In this document: piece by piece, positions 19,602-27,907 of the stretch | Numbering within the stretch: position 1 is the stretch's first letter | Layout of the letters: each line of letters starts with the position of its first letter | Assembly (NCBI GenBank): GCA_963784995.1 | Contig: CAWATZ010000002.1 | Span: 1,612,001 to 1,676,000, forward strand | Length of the DNA stretch: 64,000 nt | Direction of reading: 5' to 3' | From: CAWATZ01 sp963784995 | Lineage (GTDB): Bacteria > Planctomycetota > Planctomycetia > Gemmatales > Gemmataceae | The notes under the pieces: generated by a model | The model's input: only the letters and a program-made list of their open reading frames with translations | The model's database searches: none | Told to the model about the DNA's origin: nothing | Made by a program: the position numbers and the translations under genes

Positions 19602-21085
19602 TGACGACCGCGGAGAAAAACCCCGCCATCTGCTACGTACGCCGACTCGCCGTCACGCTTGCCTCGGCGGAATTGTCTGACAGCCAGCTTTTGGAGCGCT
19701 TTGCCGGCCAGCAGGACGAGAGCGCCTTCGCGGCTTTGCTGAGGCGGCATGGCCCGTTGGTGCTGGGCGTCTGCCGGCGAGTGCTTCGCGACTGGCACGA
19801 CGCGGAGGACGCCTTCCAGGCGACGTTCGTTGCCCTGGCGCAGCAAGCAGGCTCACTCCGGCGTCCCGAGTCGCTCGGCCCGTGGCTCCACGGTGTCGCC
19901 GCACGGCTGGCCCTCAAGGCCCGGAGCCGGGCGGCCCGAAGGTGGGTGTGCGAACGGGAGGCCGCGGCAACGAGGCCCACGACGGTTGAACACCCGGACG
20001 AGGTCGTTTGGCGGGATCTGCGGCCGGTGCTGGATGAAGCGGTGGCCTCCCTCCCCGAGTCCTGCCGGGTTCCGTTTGTCCTCTGCTACCTTGAGGGGCG
20101 GACGGTCAGTGAAGCCGCCCGAGATCTGGGCTGGCCCCGAGGCACGGTCGCCACGCGCCTTGCCCTGGCGCGACGCAGGCTCCGCGCTCGGCTGGCCAGC
20201 CGTGGGGTGGCCCTGTCGGCGGCCGCACTCGCTGGGGCGCTGTCCGGCAATGGGGCGTCAGCAGTCCCGCCCGGGTCGCTTCTGGTTGCAACGGCCCAGG
20301 CTGCAACGGCGGCAGCGGACCACGCGATCGCCACAGGTGCCGGCCCGGCGACGGCTGCCCTGGCGCAAGGAGGAAAAGCTATGCTCGTGACGAGGGCGAA
20401 GGTGGTAGCGCTGCTTCTGGCCGTGGGTGTTGCCGGAGCCGGCCTCAGCCTGTACGGGCAACGGCCGCAGGAGCGGGACTCCAGGCCCGCTGCCGCCCGC
20501 GAGTCCGCGCGGCCACGGGAACTTGCCCCCACGCACTCCCCGCGGATCGCTGCCACGGTCAACGGGGAGGCCATTCTCGCCGAAGAGGTGTACGCCGCCG
20601 CTTACTTATCCCTGCCCGACGCCCATAACCTGACCGCGCTTGACCGCTCCCGGCGCATCACGGCCGTCTGGAGGAAGACCCTCGACCGCGTGATCGAGCG
20701 CGAAGTGATCGTGCAGGGAGCCTTTACGGCCCTCAATAAAGTTGGTAACGCCAACATGCCGAAAAAGCTCCAAGAGGTCGCCGCGAACGAGTTCGATCGG
20801 CAGTGGGTGGAAACCGTCAAGAGAAGCACCGGGCTGAAGGACGAGCAACTGAGAGCTTTCCTCCGCGCAGGGGACGTCCCTGGATGCGGTGCGACGCCAG
20901 TGGGAGCGAGACTTCATCGCCGAGCAGTACCTGCGGAGCCGTTTGTTTCGGGGGCGTGCCCCGGCGGGCCTGCCCCCGTCCGACCGCGAGGACGCCCGAA
21001 AGGAGAGGGCTCGCATCATCACCGAGCTGAGGCAGCGCAGGTTATCGAATACGCCGGAGCAGGACAAGGGGACATTCAGGAGTAG
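19602..21085 (+). CDS. ECF RNA polymerase sigma factor with C-terminal TM and SurA/PpiC-like extension (frameshifted near its end)
   Basis: ATG 19602 follows AAGGAGG. Region 2 spans about residues 38-118 (DAEDAFQATFVALA); region 4 about 145-200 (LPESCRVPF, GWPRGTVATRLALAR). A single membrane helix lies at about 266-286, then a SurA_N/PpiC-like helical segment starting near residue 313 (ATVNGEAI). This sigma-TM-SurA-like architecture is known in Planctomycetes. Near 20867 the homology shifts frame: the expected sequence AQGTSLDAVRRQWERDF continues in the frame reading from 20865 to a stop at 21302, whereas this frame stops at 21085 after nonsense. The chaperone/isomerase part also looks short, passing directly to an end-like ARIITELRQR segment. 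Role: membrane-tethered sigma factor responding to envelope state (inference). It lies 224 bp after the giant gene on the same strand. Confidence 0.8.
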
Positions 21086-21104
21086 CGCGTTCGGAAAAAT
21101 CGAA

Positions 21105-21218
21105 GTAGGCCAGCCTTCCCAGGCCGGCCGGACACCTCGCTACTGGGAAGCCCGTCCTACTTCAAAACGTAGGCCGGCCTTCCCAGGCCGGCCGGACGGG
21201 CTGGGAAGCCCGTCCTAC
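21105..21218. repeat. Two copies of a GC-rich palindromic intergenic repeat
   Basis: Copy 1 is 21105-21160 and copy 2 is 21169-21218. Both begin GTAGGCC, end GTCCTAC, and contain CTTCCCAG matched by CTGGGAAG (copy 1 has CTACTGGGAAG), so each can fold on itself. They sit just after the ECF sigma coding region, in a REP/BIME-like position. Confidence 0.75.
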
Positions 21219-21369
21219 TTCCCACACCGGACAGGCTTCGTTCCCTTGTGGTGTCACGCTTTGTGGGCCCGTCGCCGCGTGGACGAACAGGTTGGGCAGT
21301 AACTCGCGGGTTGACTCGCTCAGAGAGATTGTGCGAATCGACTCCTGGAACTTTTCTTTTTCGGCCGGG

Positions 21370-21510
21370 TCAGTCTCGCTGATCCTCTGGTCGCTTGCGC
21401 AGCACCAGGTAGAGTACCAGGCCGACAAGACCGGCGCCCAATCCCAGGCAGAGCAAGCCGCCAAGCAGGATCAAGATTTCAATCGGAGACAGCTGGAACA
21501 GGGCAAACAT
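21370..21510 (-). CDS. Small single-pass membrane protein (46 aa)
   Basis: Minus-strand ATG at 21510 preceded by AAGGAG with an 8-nt spacer; TGA at 21370. The product begins MFALFQLSPIEILILL and is one long hydrophobic helix (about residues 8-37), followed by the charged tail LRKRPEDQRD. This layout (short amphipathic start, one helix, basic/acidic tail) is common among small planctomycete membrane proteins of unknown function. No partner gene is adjacent. The good ribosome-binding site, clean membrane topology and basic end after the helix support a real gene; function unknown. Confidence 0.7.
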   Translation of the reverse strand: MFALFQLSPIEILILLGGLLCLGLGAGLVGLVLYLVLRKRPEDQRD

Positions 21511-21832
21511 GGGGAACGCTCCTTGGGGAGATGGGGGAAGCATCTCCTCGATTATGGTCGAGTTCTTTGCAGGTCACAAGGTCCGTCCGCGGTTTTCCGG
21601 CCGGGGCCGTCACCGGGCCAGCAGACGCCCACCCGGGCCAGTGCGTGCGTCGCCTCCTTCCGAAAAGCAAAAACAAATGGCATTGCGGGGTGAACCGTGA
21701 TAGAGTGACCGGGACGCAATCGGCTGACCGGCGCCTTGATAGCGAGACCGGCGGAAATATGCTGACCGGCCAGAATGTCGTGACCGGTCGGTCAGGCTAA
21801 ATCACAAGTTCAAGCGGCGAGGAGACAGCAAC

Positions 21833-22015
21833 GATGGTGGTGCCACCGCCAGCCACGACGGCACTGTCCGCTTCCACGACACGGAAACGCTGCGGGAGCG
21901 GGCGGTGTTCGACTGGGAGATCGGCAAGGTACGCACCGTTGCCTTCCACCCGGACGGCATGACGGCCGCGGCGGCAGGCGAGCGGCGGAAGGTCGTTGTG
22001 TGGGACGTGGAGTGA
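21833..22015 (+). pseudogene. C-terminal remnant of a WD40-repeat protein
   Basis: The frame reads from DGGATASHDGTVRFHD through VRTVAFHPDG to KVVVWDVE and a TGA at 22013. These are two WD40 blades (SxDGTVRxxD and VWDVE). Nothing upstream in frame looks like further blades, so only the last about 60 codons survive. The upstream 21700-21800 has short GACCGG-type repeats only. Confidence 0.6.
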
Positions 22016-22195
22016 GCGGTCGCGGCTCTGCGCCCACTGGCCGAACCGATCCAGTCGCACGCATGCCGGCCGCGGCGCTGGCGTGAGAAAGGCGAACCCC
22101 CGGCTCACCAGCCGGCCGGCGCTCGCCTGGGAAACACACAAAGACGATCCGGCCGGTCGGGTGCAGCCCCTGGTTCGGCGATGGAGGACCATCTC

Positions 22196-22681
22196 ATGCG
22201 GAGAGGCAGTATGACGCATTGTTGCACCGCGGCGATTTTCTTTAGCCTGCTCGATGCGGCTTCCTTGATCGCTGTGGAGAAGCCCCAACCGCTCCCGAAG
22301 TCCGTCCAGGGGGATTGGGTAGCGGTCGGGATTGAGTATTGCGGGCAACGACCGCCCGCGGACATCGTCCGCAAGTTCAAGGTCACGGTCAGAGACGACG
22401 TGATCGTTCTGTCCCCGCTCAACATCGTGGAGAGCAAGTTCAACGTCGAAGGCGTGCCGATCGAGGCGCGGTACGAGCAGGACCCGAAGGCAAGCCCCAA
22501 GAGAATCGATTTCATCTTCAAGGACGAGGGCGCTGAGCAACGGATGCTGGGAATCTATGCCGTGGAAGGCAAGCAGCTGAAGATTTGCTGGCAGCACGAT
22601 GGGAAGGCAAGACCTTCCGAATTCAAGACGAAGGCTGAGCCTTCCCAGATGCTGCTCATCCTGGAGCGATCGAAACCGTGA
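22196..22681 (+). CDS. Secreted TIGR03067-domain protein
   Basis: Start chosen at ATG 22196 because GGAGG (22184-22188) is 7 nt upstream; an earlier in-frame ATG at 22181 overlaps that site. The first about 25 residues look like a weak signal peptide (CCTAAIFFSLLDAASLIAV). The rest fits the TIGR03067 family known from Gemmata and relatives: opening QGDWVAVGIEYCGQ, middle PKRIDFIF, and end LLILERSKP. Length (161 aa) is normal for a single-domain member. Family function is unknown; members often occur in multiple copies or fused to sigma factors. The neighbourhood is decayed, but this frame is intact. Confidence 0.72.
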   Translation: MRRGSMTHCCTAAIFFSLLDAASLIAVEKPQPLPKSVQGDWVAVGIEYCGQRPPADIVRKFKVTVRDDVIVLSPLNIVESKFNVEGVPIEARYEQDPKASPKRIDFIFKDEGAEQRMLGIYAVEGKQLKICWQHDGKARPSEFKTKAEPSQMLLILERSKP

Positions 22682-22750
22682 GTTGCCCATCCTGCGGGCA
22701 GAACAGCCATTGCGATGCCGGAAACCGCAAGGGCATTGGGAACAGAGGAA

Positions 22751-22867
22751 GTGGGTGACCGTCCGGGTCGCTGTGAACCGCGTGCGATGAAACGGCGTGG
22801 CAAACCGCATCGACTGCTCACGAAGCCCCGCCAGGAGGCGCACGACGAGTTATCAGGTCAGGCGTGA
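22751..22867 (+). pseudogene. Possible C-terminal remnant of an IS4-type transposase
   Basis: A 38-codon frame reading VGDRPGRCEPRAMKRRGKPH then LLTKPRQEA and a TGA at 22865. The pattern RPGRxEPRxxKRRPKP...LLxKPR is the usual tail of IS4-family transposases, as I recall it. No catalytic part or inverted repeats are visible nearby. Confidence 0.45.
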
Positions 22868-23126
22868 ACCAGCAGACCAAGAGGCTGGCTTAATAATGCA
22901 GCGAACGGAGGTGGTAAGGGAGTGGCCAGGAGCATGAAGACCGGGTAAAGCAAACGCTCGCCGTTTGCTCCGCCCGAAGTCCGCGCACAGCAGTGGAATG
23001 CGTGCCGAAGAAAAACAAGCCAGGAACCAACAGCAGCAAAGGAGCGTTGGCATTGATTAACACAAATAGCGGATAGTTAAATTGGCAATTGTGCCGCCGT
23101 AAGTCTAAGTTTGGATTGCTGGTGCG
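22868..23126. other. Intergenic region 3' of purD
   Basis: No supported gene; slightly AT-richer than its surroundings near 23040-23110. It separates the transposase remnant from the purD stop. Confidence 0.5.
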
Positions 23127-24572
23127 TTAGACAGTGCCATTCGTTCCAGGCACCTTTTCCAGGCCCGGCGTCCTGTCCAGGGCCTTGCTGGCGATGTCCC
23201 GGCGGAAGTGCATGCCGCCGAAGTGGATGCGATCGACCGCCTCATAGACCCGCCGCTGGGCGTCGGCCAGCGTGTCGCCCAGGGCGGTCACTCCCAGCAC
23301 CCGGCCGCCGTCGGTCAGCACCGCGTTCCGGTCCAGGCGGGTGCCGGCGTGGAAGACCTTCACGTCCGGCAGCTGAGCCGCCGCCTCGAGACCTTCGATG
23401 GGGTAGCCGACCTCGTAATGGCCCGGGTAGCCCTTGCTGCTCAGCACCACGCACACGGCGGGCCGCGGGTCCCAGTCCAGCTTGCCTTCCATCTCGTCGA
23501 GCCGGTCATCGACCACCGCTTCGAGAAGGTCCAGCAAGTCGGTGCGTAAGCGCATCAGCAGCGGCTGGGCCTCCGGGTCGCCGAAGCGGCAGTTGAACTC
23601 CAGCACCTGCGGCCGCTTGTTCGTGACCATCAGGCCCGCGTAGAGGACACCCCGGAAGGGAAATCGGCCGCGCTTCATCGCGTGGACGATCGGCACGAAC
23701 ACGTCCCGGTCCACCCGGTCCAGCAATTCCGGCGTACCGAGCGGAGCGGGGCAATACGCGCCCATGCCGCCGGTGTTCGGGCCCTGGTCGCCGTCGAAGA
23801 CGGCCTTGTGGTCCTGGGTTGGCGGCAGCGGCACGATGGTCCGGCCCGCGACCAGGGCCAGCAGGCTCAGCTCCTGACCCTCCAGCCGCCGCTCGATCAG
23901 GATCTGCCGGCCGGCCGTTCGCCCAAATTCCTCACGGGTCATGATGCGCTCGACCGCGAGTACCGCTTCCTCGGTTGTGGAGCAAACAACAACACCCTTG
24001 CCGGCTGCCAGGCCGTCGGCCTTGACCACCACCGGCTCGGCGGTGCCGATCAGGTAGCGCCGGCCGTTGGGAGCCAGGAAGTAGCGCTGCCCGTCAATGA
24101 TCTCGACGTCCCTGGCGCGGAAAGGTCCATGAAACTGCTGGCCGGTGGGCAGGACCACGTTCTCCCGGCTGTAGAGGTATTGCCGGGCCGGCTCCGGATG
24201 GTCGAAGATGCGGAAGTCGGCCGTGGGCACGTCGGCGTGGCGCATCAGCGTCTTGGCGAAGATCTTGCTGGCTTCGATCCGGGCCGCCGCTTTCGTCGGA
24301 CCGAAGATGCGCAGGCCCTCCTTCTGGAAATGATCGACAATCCCTTCCGCCAGCGGCCCCTCCGGACCAACCACGGTCAGGCACACGTCCTCCTTGCGGG
24401 CAAAGCGGACCAGCTTGTCGAACTCGTTGACCTCGATGGGGACGTTGACCCCGTCCACGGCCGTCCCCGCGTTGCCGGGAGCGCAGAAGACGCGCTCGAC
24501 CCGCGGCGACTGGGCCAGCTTCCAGACCAGGGCGTGTTCCCGGCCGCCCTTGCCAATCACCAGGACCTTCAT
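23127..24572 (-). CDS. purD: Phosphoribosylamine-glycine ligase (GAR synthetase)
   Basis: Joins glycine to 5-phosphoribosylamine using ATP, an early step of de novo purine synthesis; cytoplasmic. N-terminus MKVLVIGKGGREHALVWKL is diagnostic. Other signatures: FCAPGNAGTA, TVVGPEGPLAEGI, the ATP-grasp segment VVVKADGLAAGKGVVV, PNTGGMGAY and LEFNCRFGDPEAQ. At 481 aa it exceeds the usual about 430: an extra about 45-50 residues (around 135-180, with YLIGTAEP) sits just before the ATP-binding VVKADG strand. The insertion keeps frame and looks coding. The last about 10 residues (LEKVPGTNGTV) are not conserved. Downstream is the M20 peptidase gene on the same strand, separated upstream by a large inverted repeat. 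Confidence 0.96.
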   Translation of the reverse strand: MKVLVIGKGGREHALVWKLAQSPRVERVFCAPGNAGTAVDGVNVPIEVNEFDKLVRFARKEDVCLTVVGPEGPLAEGIVDHFQKEGLRIFGPTKAAARIEASKIFAKTLMRHADVPTADFRIFDHPEPARQYLYSRENVVLPTGQQFHGPFRARDVEIIDGQRYFLAPNGRRYLIGTAEPVVVKADGLAAGKGVVVCSTTEEAVLAVERIMTREEFGRTAGRQILIERRLEGQELSLLALVAGRTIVPLPPTQDHKAVFDGDQGPNTGGMGAYCPAPLGTPELLDRVDRDVFVPIVHAMKRGRFPFRGVLYAGLMVTNKRPQVLEFNCRFGDPEAQPLLMRLRTDLLDLLEAVVDDRLDEMEGKLDWDPRPAVCVVLSSKGYPGHYEVGYPIEGLEAAAQLPDVKVFHAGTRLDRNAVLTDGGRVLGVTALGDTLADAQRRVYEAVDRIHFGGMHFRRDIASKALDRTPGLEKVPGTNGTV

Positions 24573-24641
24573 CGTACACCTGCCGTCCGCTGGGTTGTGG
24601 TTTATTGCGACTCACAATGAGAAAGGCCGGCTCGCCCTCAA

Positions 24642-24748
24642 CCCAGGGCGCTGCCCTGGGCTATCCTGTTGCGCCCCTTCGGGGCAAAAAACAGCTGGTC
24701 TTCCGCCCCGAAGGGGCGCAACAGGATAGCCCAGGGCAGCGCCCTGGG
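24642..24748. repeat. Perfect 44-bp inverted repeat
   Basis: Arms 24642-24685 and 24705-24748 are exact reverse complements, with a 19-base loop. Each arm itself contains smaller palindromes (CCCAGGGCGCTGCCCTGGG; GCCCCTTCGGGGC). It lies between the 3' end of the M20 peptidase gene and the start of purD, both on the minus strand, so it could end the peptidase transcript. Confidence 0.95.
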
Positions 24749-24801
24749 AAACTGGCGGTTGAGTCGCACCAAACAACAACACCCGACCATCCTCCGCCCA
24801 A

Positions 24802-25965
24802 TCATCCTTCCCCCCGCGCCAGCTGATACAGAATCTCGCTGGCCTGCTCCACTTCCTCCAGCGGCACCCACTCATCGCAGGTATGCGCCCGGGCAATGTC
24901 CCCGGGGCCGAAGACCACGCTCGGCACCCCTGCCAGGGCGAGGGTCGAGGCGTCCGTCCCATAAGGCACCACCTCCACCTGGTGCGAACCGAGCACGCTG
25001 TCGATGGCCTGGCCCAGTCGCTGCACCAACTCCCCCGAGCCGTCCGCACTCAAGGCCGGACAGTTAAGCCACAGGTCGGAACAGGTGTAAGGCACTCCCG
25101 CGGGGGCATGCTGCCGCAGGTAGGCGCTGAACTGATCCAGGGCCGACCGGCCCGCCTCGCCCGGGATCAGCCGGCGATCGATCTCGATCCGGCAGCGATC
25201 AGGCACCGTGTTGACGCTGCTGCCGCCCTCGATCCGGCCGACACTCAGGGTCGCCGGCCCCAGCACCGGATCGACCTGCTTCCTCTGCAACTCCTCGGCA
25301 TAGCGCTGGACCGCCGGCAGCAGCGCGGCCATGTGGTAGATGGCGTTGATGCCCTGTTCGGGCCGGGAACTGTGGCACGATCGGCCGGAGGTGAAGACGT
25401 GCCAGCGGGCGACGCCCTTGTGCGCCTTGACGATGCGCAGCAGGGTCGGCTCGGCCACCACCGCCCAGACCCGGCCGGGATAGCTGCGGTAAAGCCCCTC
25501 GGTGACAAACTTCTGGATGCCGAGAAAGGTGTGTTCCTCATCGACCGCGCAGAGCATGATCAGACGGTTGCCCCCGGGCCGATTGTCGTGGACGCAGCGG
25601 GCAAACGCCGTCAGCATGGCGGCCATGCCGCCCTTGATGTCACAGGCGCCCCGACCGTAGAGCCGGCCGTTCTCGACGCGGGCCCCGAACGGATCGATGG
25701 TCATGCCGTCGGTCGGCACCGTGTCCTGGTGCGCTTCCAGGATCAGGGTGGCGGTGGCTCCGGGCGGTTCGTGAATGGCGAGGATGTTGTCGCGGCCGGG
25801 TGCGACGTTCTGGCGGAGGAAGCGAACGCCGAGGCCGCGAAAGAACTCTTCCAGGTAGGCGGTGATCCGGGTCTCGTGGATTTCCGGTCCCTGGAGGGCC
25901 CGGCCCATCGGATTGATACTGGGGATCGACACCAGATCGCGAAGCAAGCGCGTTGTTTCCACCAT
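24802..25965 (-). CDS. M20-family metallopeptidase (ArgE/DapE/ACY1-like)
   Basis: Zinc-dependent amidohydrolase/peptidase acting on N-acylated amino acids or small peptides. All metal-site motifs are present: HQDTVPTDGM, GRGACDIKGGMAAML, DEEHTFLG, AEPTLL and a C-terminal AHTCDEW. The dimerisation domain is represented by HVFTSGRSCHSSRPEQGINA. Start chosen at ATG 25965 (MVETTRLLRDLVSIPS); the longer open frame upstream has no homology. Length 387 aa is normal. Exact substrate cannot be read from sequence: acetylornithine deacetylase, succinyl-diaminopimelate desuccinylase or a dipeptidase are all possible. The upstream neighbour on this strand is the CxxC protein at 26057-26404, 91 bp away. 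Confidence 0.9.
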   Translation of the reverse strand: MVETTRLLRDLVSIPSINPMGRALQGPEIHETRITAYLEEFFRGLGVRFLRQNVAPGRDNILAIHEPPGATATLILEAHQDTVPTDGMTIDPFGARVENGRLYGRGACDIKGGMAAMLTAFARCVHDNRPGGNRLIMLCAVDEEHTFLGIQKFVTEGLYRSYPGRVWAVVAEPTLLRIVKAHKGVARWHVFTSGRSCHSSRPEQGINAIYHMAALLPAVQRYAEELQRKQVDPVLGPATLSVGRIEGGSSVNTVPDRCRIEIDRRLIPGEAGRSALDQFSAYLRQHAPAGVPYTCSDLWLNCPALSADGSGELVQRLGQAIDSVLGSHQVEVVPYGTDASTLALAGVPSVVFGPGDIARAHTCDEWVPLEEVEQASEILYQLARGEG

Positions 25966-26056
25966 GCGGCACCCCATCGAACACGAGGCAATCAACCCGC
26001 AAGAGCAGGCCCGGGATGATTGTACGAGATCGAGGCAATGGCACGCAGGGTGGGAT

Positions 26057-26404
26057 TCAAGATCCTGCTGGCTGCGGTGGCTGCTGGGGTGGCGGGGGCG
26101 GCGGAGCTGGCCCATCGCTGCGGGCGGCGGTGTATTTCTCGGCGGCGCTGGCCAGGTCCAGCAGGGCCGACAGGGGTGGAAAGACCGTGTGCCGGCCGAT
26201 CTTGCCGACGCGCTCGGCCGTGCTGGCCAGCTGCACCAGGGCGTCCAGGGAGGGAGCGTGCTTGCGACCGCACTCCGCACACACGGGAGCCCCGGTCTCG
26301 ACCAGCACCAGCTGGTTGCCCGGCTCCAGGGTCAGCATCTGGCCACAGAGGCCGCACGCCTCCTCCGTGGTGGTCGTCTGAGAGCGAACCGTGAGCTGGA
26401 TCAT
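26057..26404 (-). CDS. Hypothetical two-CxxC (zinc-ribbon-like) protein
   Basis: Start ATG 26404 (MIQLTVRSQTTTT). Two cysteine pairs, CGLCG near residue 17 and CAECG near 44, form a probable zinc ribbon. A helical middle (LDALVQLASTAERVGK, LDLASAAEKYTAA) is followed by a proline-rich tail (PAPPPPPPQQPPQP) likely to be disordered. 115 aa. No family recognised. It is co-oriented with the M20 gene downstream and the ARPP-1-like gene upstream, but a terminator-like hairpin at 26678 separates it from the latter. Confidence 0.6.
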   Translation of the reverse strand: MIQLTVRSQTTTTEEACGLCGQMLTLEPGNQLVLVETGAPVCAECGRKHAPSLDALVQLASTAERVGKIGRHTVFPPLSALLDLASAAEKYTAARSDGPAPPPPPPQQPPQPAGS

Positions 26405-26677
26405 GGTTGCAACCTTGTTGTCGGGATGGGGCAAGCCGCGGCCGGTCCTTCCGACCTGGGTTCGATGCACGCTTCCCCACCGCACCGGGCCTCCTCTGGC
26501 CCGACTTCCTCCCTTAGAATCGGCCAGCGGGATCGGTCAGGCGTGACCCGATCATTCGTTTCGCCCAAATCCGGTGCGAACCCGCCTGGCTTCCTCGGAT
26601 TGTTGAGAACAGAGCGTACGTCAGTCTGGTGAGGATGGGGAAGATTAAGAAATGGAAAGGAAAGGACGGTCGAAAAG
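26405..26677. other. Intergenic region, no gene seen
   Basis: About 270 bases upstream of the CxxC gene. No homology in any frame; probably holds that gene's promoter, but I could not single out convincing -35/-10 boxes. Confidence 0.5.
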
Positions 26678-26707
26678 GCGAGCGGGGGCGCGAACCCCCG
26701 CTCGCCG
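26678..26707 (-). terminator. Intrinsic terminator of the ARPP-1-like gene
   Basis: Perfect 12-bp stem (GGCGAGCGGGGG / CCCCCGCTCGCC) with a 6-nt loop, lying 15 nt beyond the stop at 26723. On the minus strand it is followed directly by TTTT. Confidence 0.7.
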
Positions 26708-26722
26708 TTGGTGCTGCGGGGA

Positions 26723-27754
26723 TCATTTGGCAATGGTGTTCTGCCGCAGCGAAACCCCCTTCTGTCCGCGGTCCTGCGTTTCAAACTGGACGCACCGGGG
26801 AGCGTCGCACTGGATCTGTTTGAGCCGGGCGTTGACGTCCTTCTCGGTCTTCTTGCCCTTGGCGGCCTCGGCCAGGAAGGCCTTGACCTGCTCGGCGGTG
26901 ACGGCCGGGAAGGTCTTGTCCTTCTTCATCTCGGCCACCGCCTCGACGCAGCTGGCCTTGAGCAGCTTGGGCCAGAGTTTGAGGAACAGCTCGCTGGAAG
27001 CGTAGACATCGGTGCTGTTCATCTGGCCGTTGATGGCGAAGGCGAAGCCAATGACGTCCTTCTGGCCTTCGACCACCGGAGCCAGCTTCTTGGCGTACTC
27101 GAAGACTGTCTCCACCAGCTTCTTGTTTTCCAGAGACAGCTGCAGGCTAGACTCGGACTTGCCGTCCTGGACCTTGGTTCCCAGGTTGTCGGAGATCTGC
27201 TTCTGGGCCATGGCCACGCGCTTCCATACCTGGCTTTGATCGGCAGCAGCTCGGTTGGCCAGTTTGAGTTCCTTGGTGGCGATCTGGTCCTTGGAACTGC
27301 CAAAGCTCTTGTTCTCTTCGCCGCCGCGTTGGCTCCATCGCCCATGCTCGACACAGAAGGAGGCCACCGGCATCTTGCCCGACTTCGCCGGCACAATCAG
27401 GTCAAAGGCCAGCACCCGATCCTGATCGCCGCCCTTGACGATGTCGCCCGCGGCGATGAACACGTCGTGATCCGGCGAGACGTTCTCGACCGACAGTTGC
27501 TGGACGTTCTTGGTTTCGTGGACGATGACCTTCTTTTGCTCCAGGGCCTCGTCCAGGGTGAGGATCTTTCGACCCTTGAGCTGGCTCTCGCCGTGAATCA
27601 GGAAGAGGGTCAGGTTGCCGTGGACGTAGGGCCCGGAAAGACGGTAGGCCGGCTGGGCAGGTTTGGCCGGCTCGGCCGGTTTGCGCTCGTCCGCCCGGAC
27701 GAGGAAGATGAGAGCCAGCAGACCAACCAGAGACACCATCCCTTTGCGTGACAT
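26723..27754 (-). CDS. Secreted ARPP-1 (DUF6569)-like protein
   Basis: ATG 27754 has AGGAGGT 9 nt upstream. Residues 1-21 are a Sec signal peptide (MVSLVGLLALIFLVRA). The body matches my recollection of the ARPP-1/DUF6569 family: GNLTLFLIHG, ILTLDEALEQKKVIVHE, VFIAAGDIVKGGDQDR and VASFCVEHGRW. The C-terminal half is helical and lysine-rich (residues 170-320). 343 aa. Family function is not established; the name refers to association with rhodanese/phosphatase proteins. It is probably exported to the periplasm. An own terminator follows, and the epimerase gene upstream on the same strand is 153 bp away, so it may be monocistronic. Confidence 0.75.
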   Translation of the reverse strand: MSRKGMVSLVGLLALIFLVRADERKPAEPAKPAQPAYRLSGPYVHGNLTLFLIHGESQLKGRKILTLDEALEQKKVIVHETKNVQQLSVENVSPDHDVFIAAGDIVKGGDQDRVLAFDLIVPAKSGKMPVASFCVEHGRWSQRGGEENKSFGSSKDQIATKELKLANRAAADQSQVWKRVAMAQKQISDNLGTKVQDGKSESSLQLSLENKKLVETVFEYAKKLAPVVEGQKDVIGFAFAINGQMNSTDVYASSELFLKLWPKLLKASCVEAVAEMKKDKTFPAVTAEQVKAFLAEAAKGKKTEKDVNARLKQIQCDAPRCVQFETQDRGQKGVSLRQNTIAK

Positions 27755-27907
27755 GCGAGGATACCTCCTGTGTCAGGATCAGGAAAGGCAACGACCAGAA
27801 CAGCGCCCCTGGCTCCGAGTGGAACCGGGAACAGGACGCTCTCCCTCAGTATAGAGGAGGCTGCCAGGGGGAACCAACAGGTCGGTACGTAACAAAGTGT
27901 AACAAGG

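Noticed and set aside
19374..19604. 76-codon plus-strand frame after the giant gene
   Set aside because: No homology or ribosome-binding site; it overlaps the giant gene's stop and the sigma factor's Shine-Dalgarno sequence.
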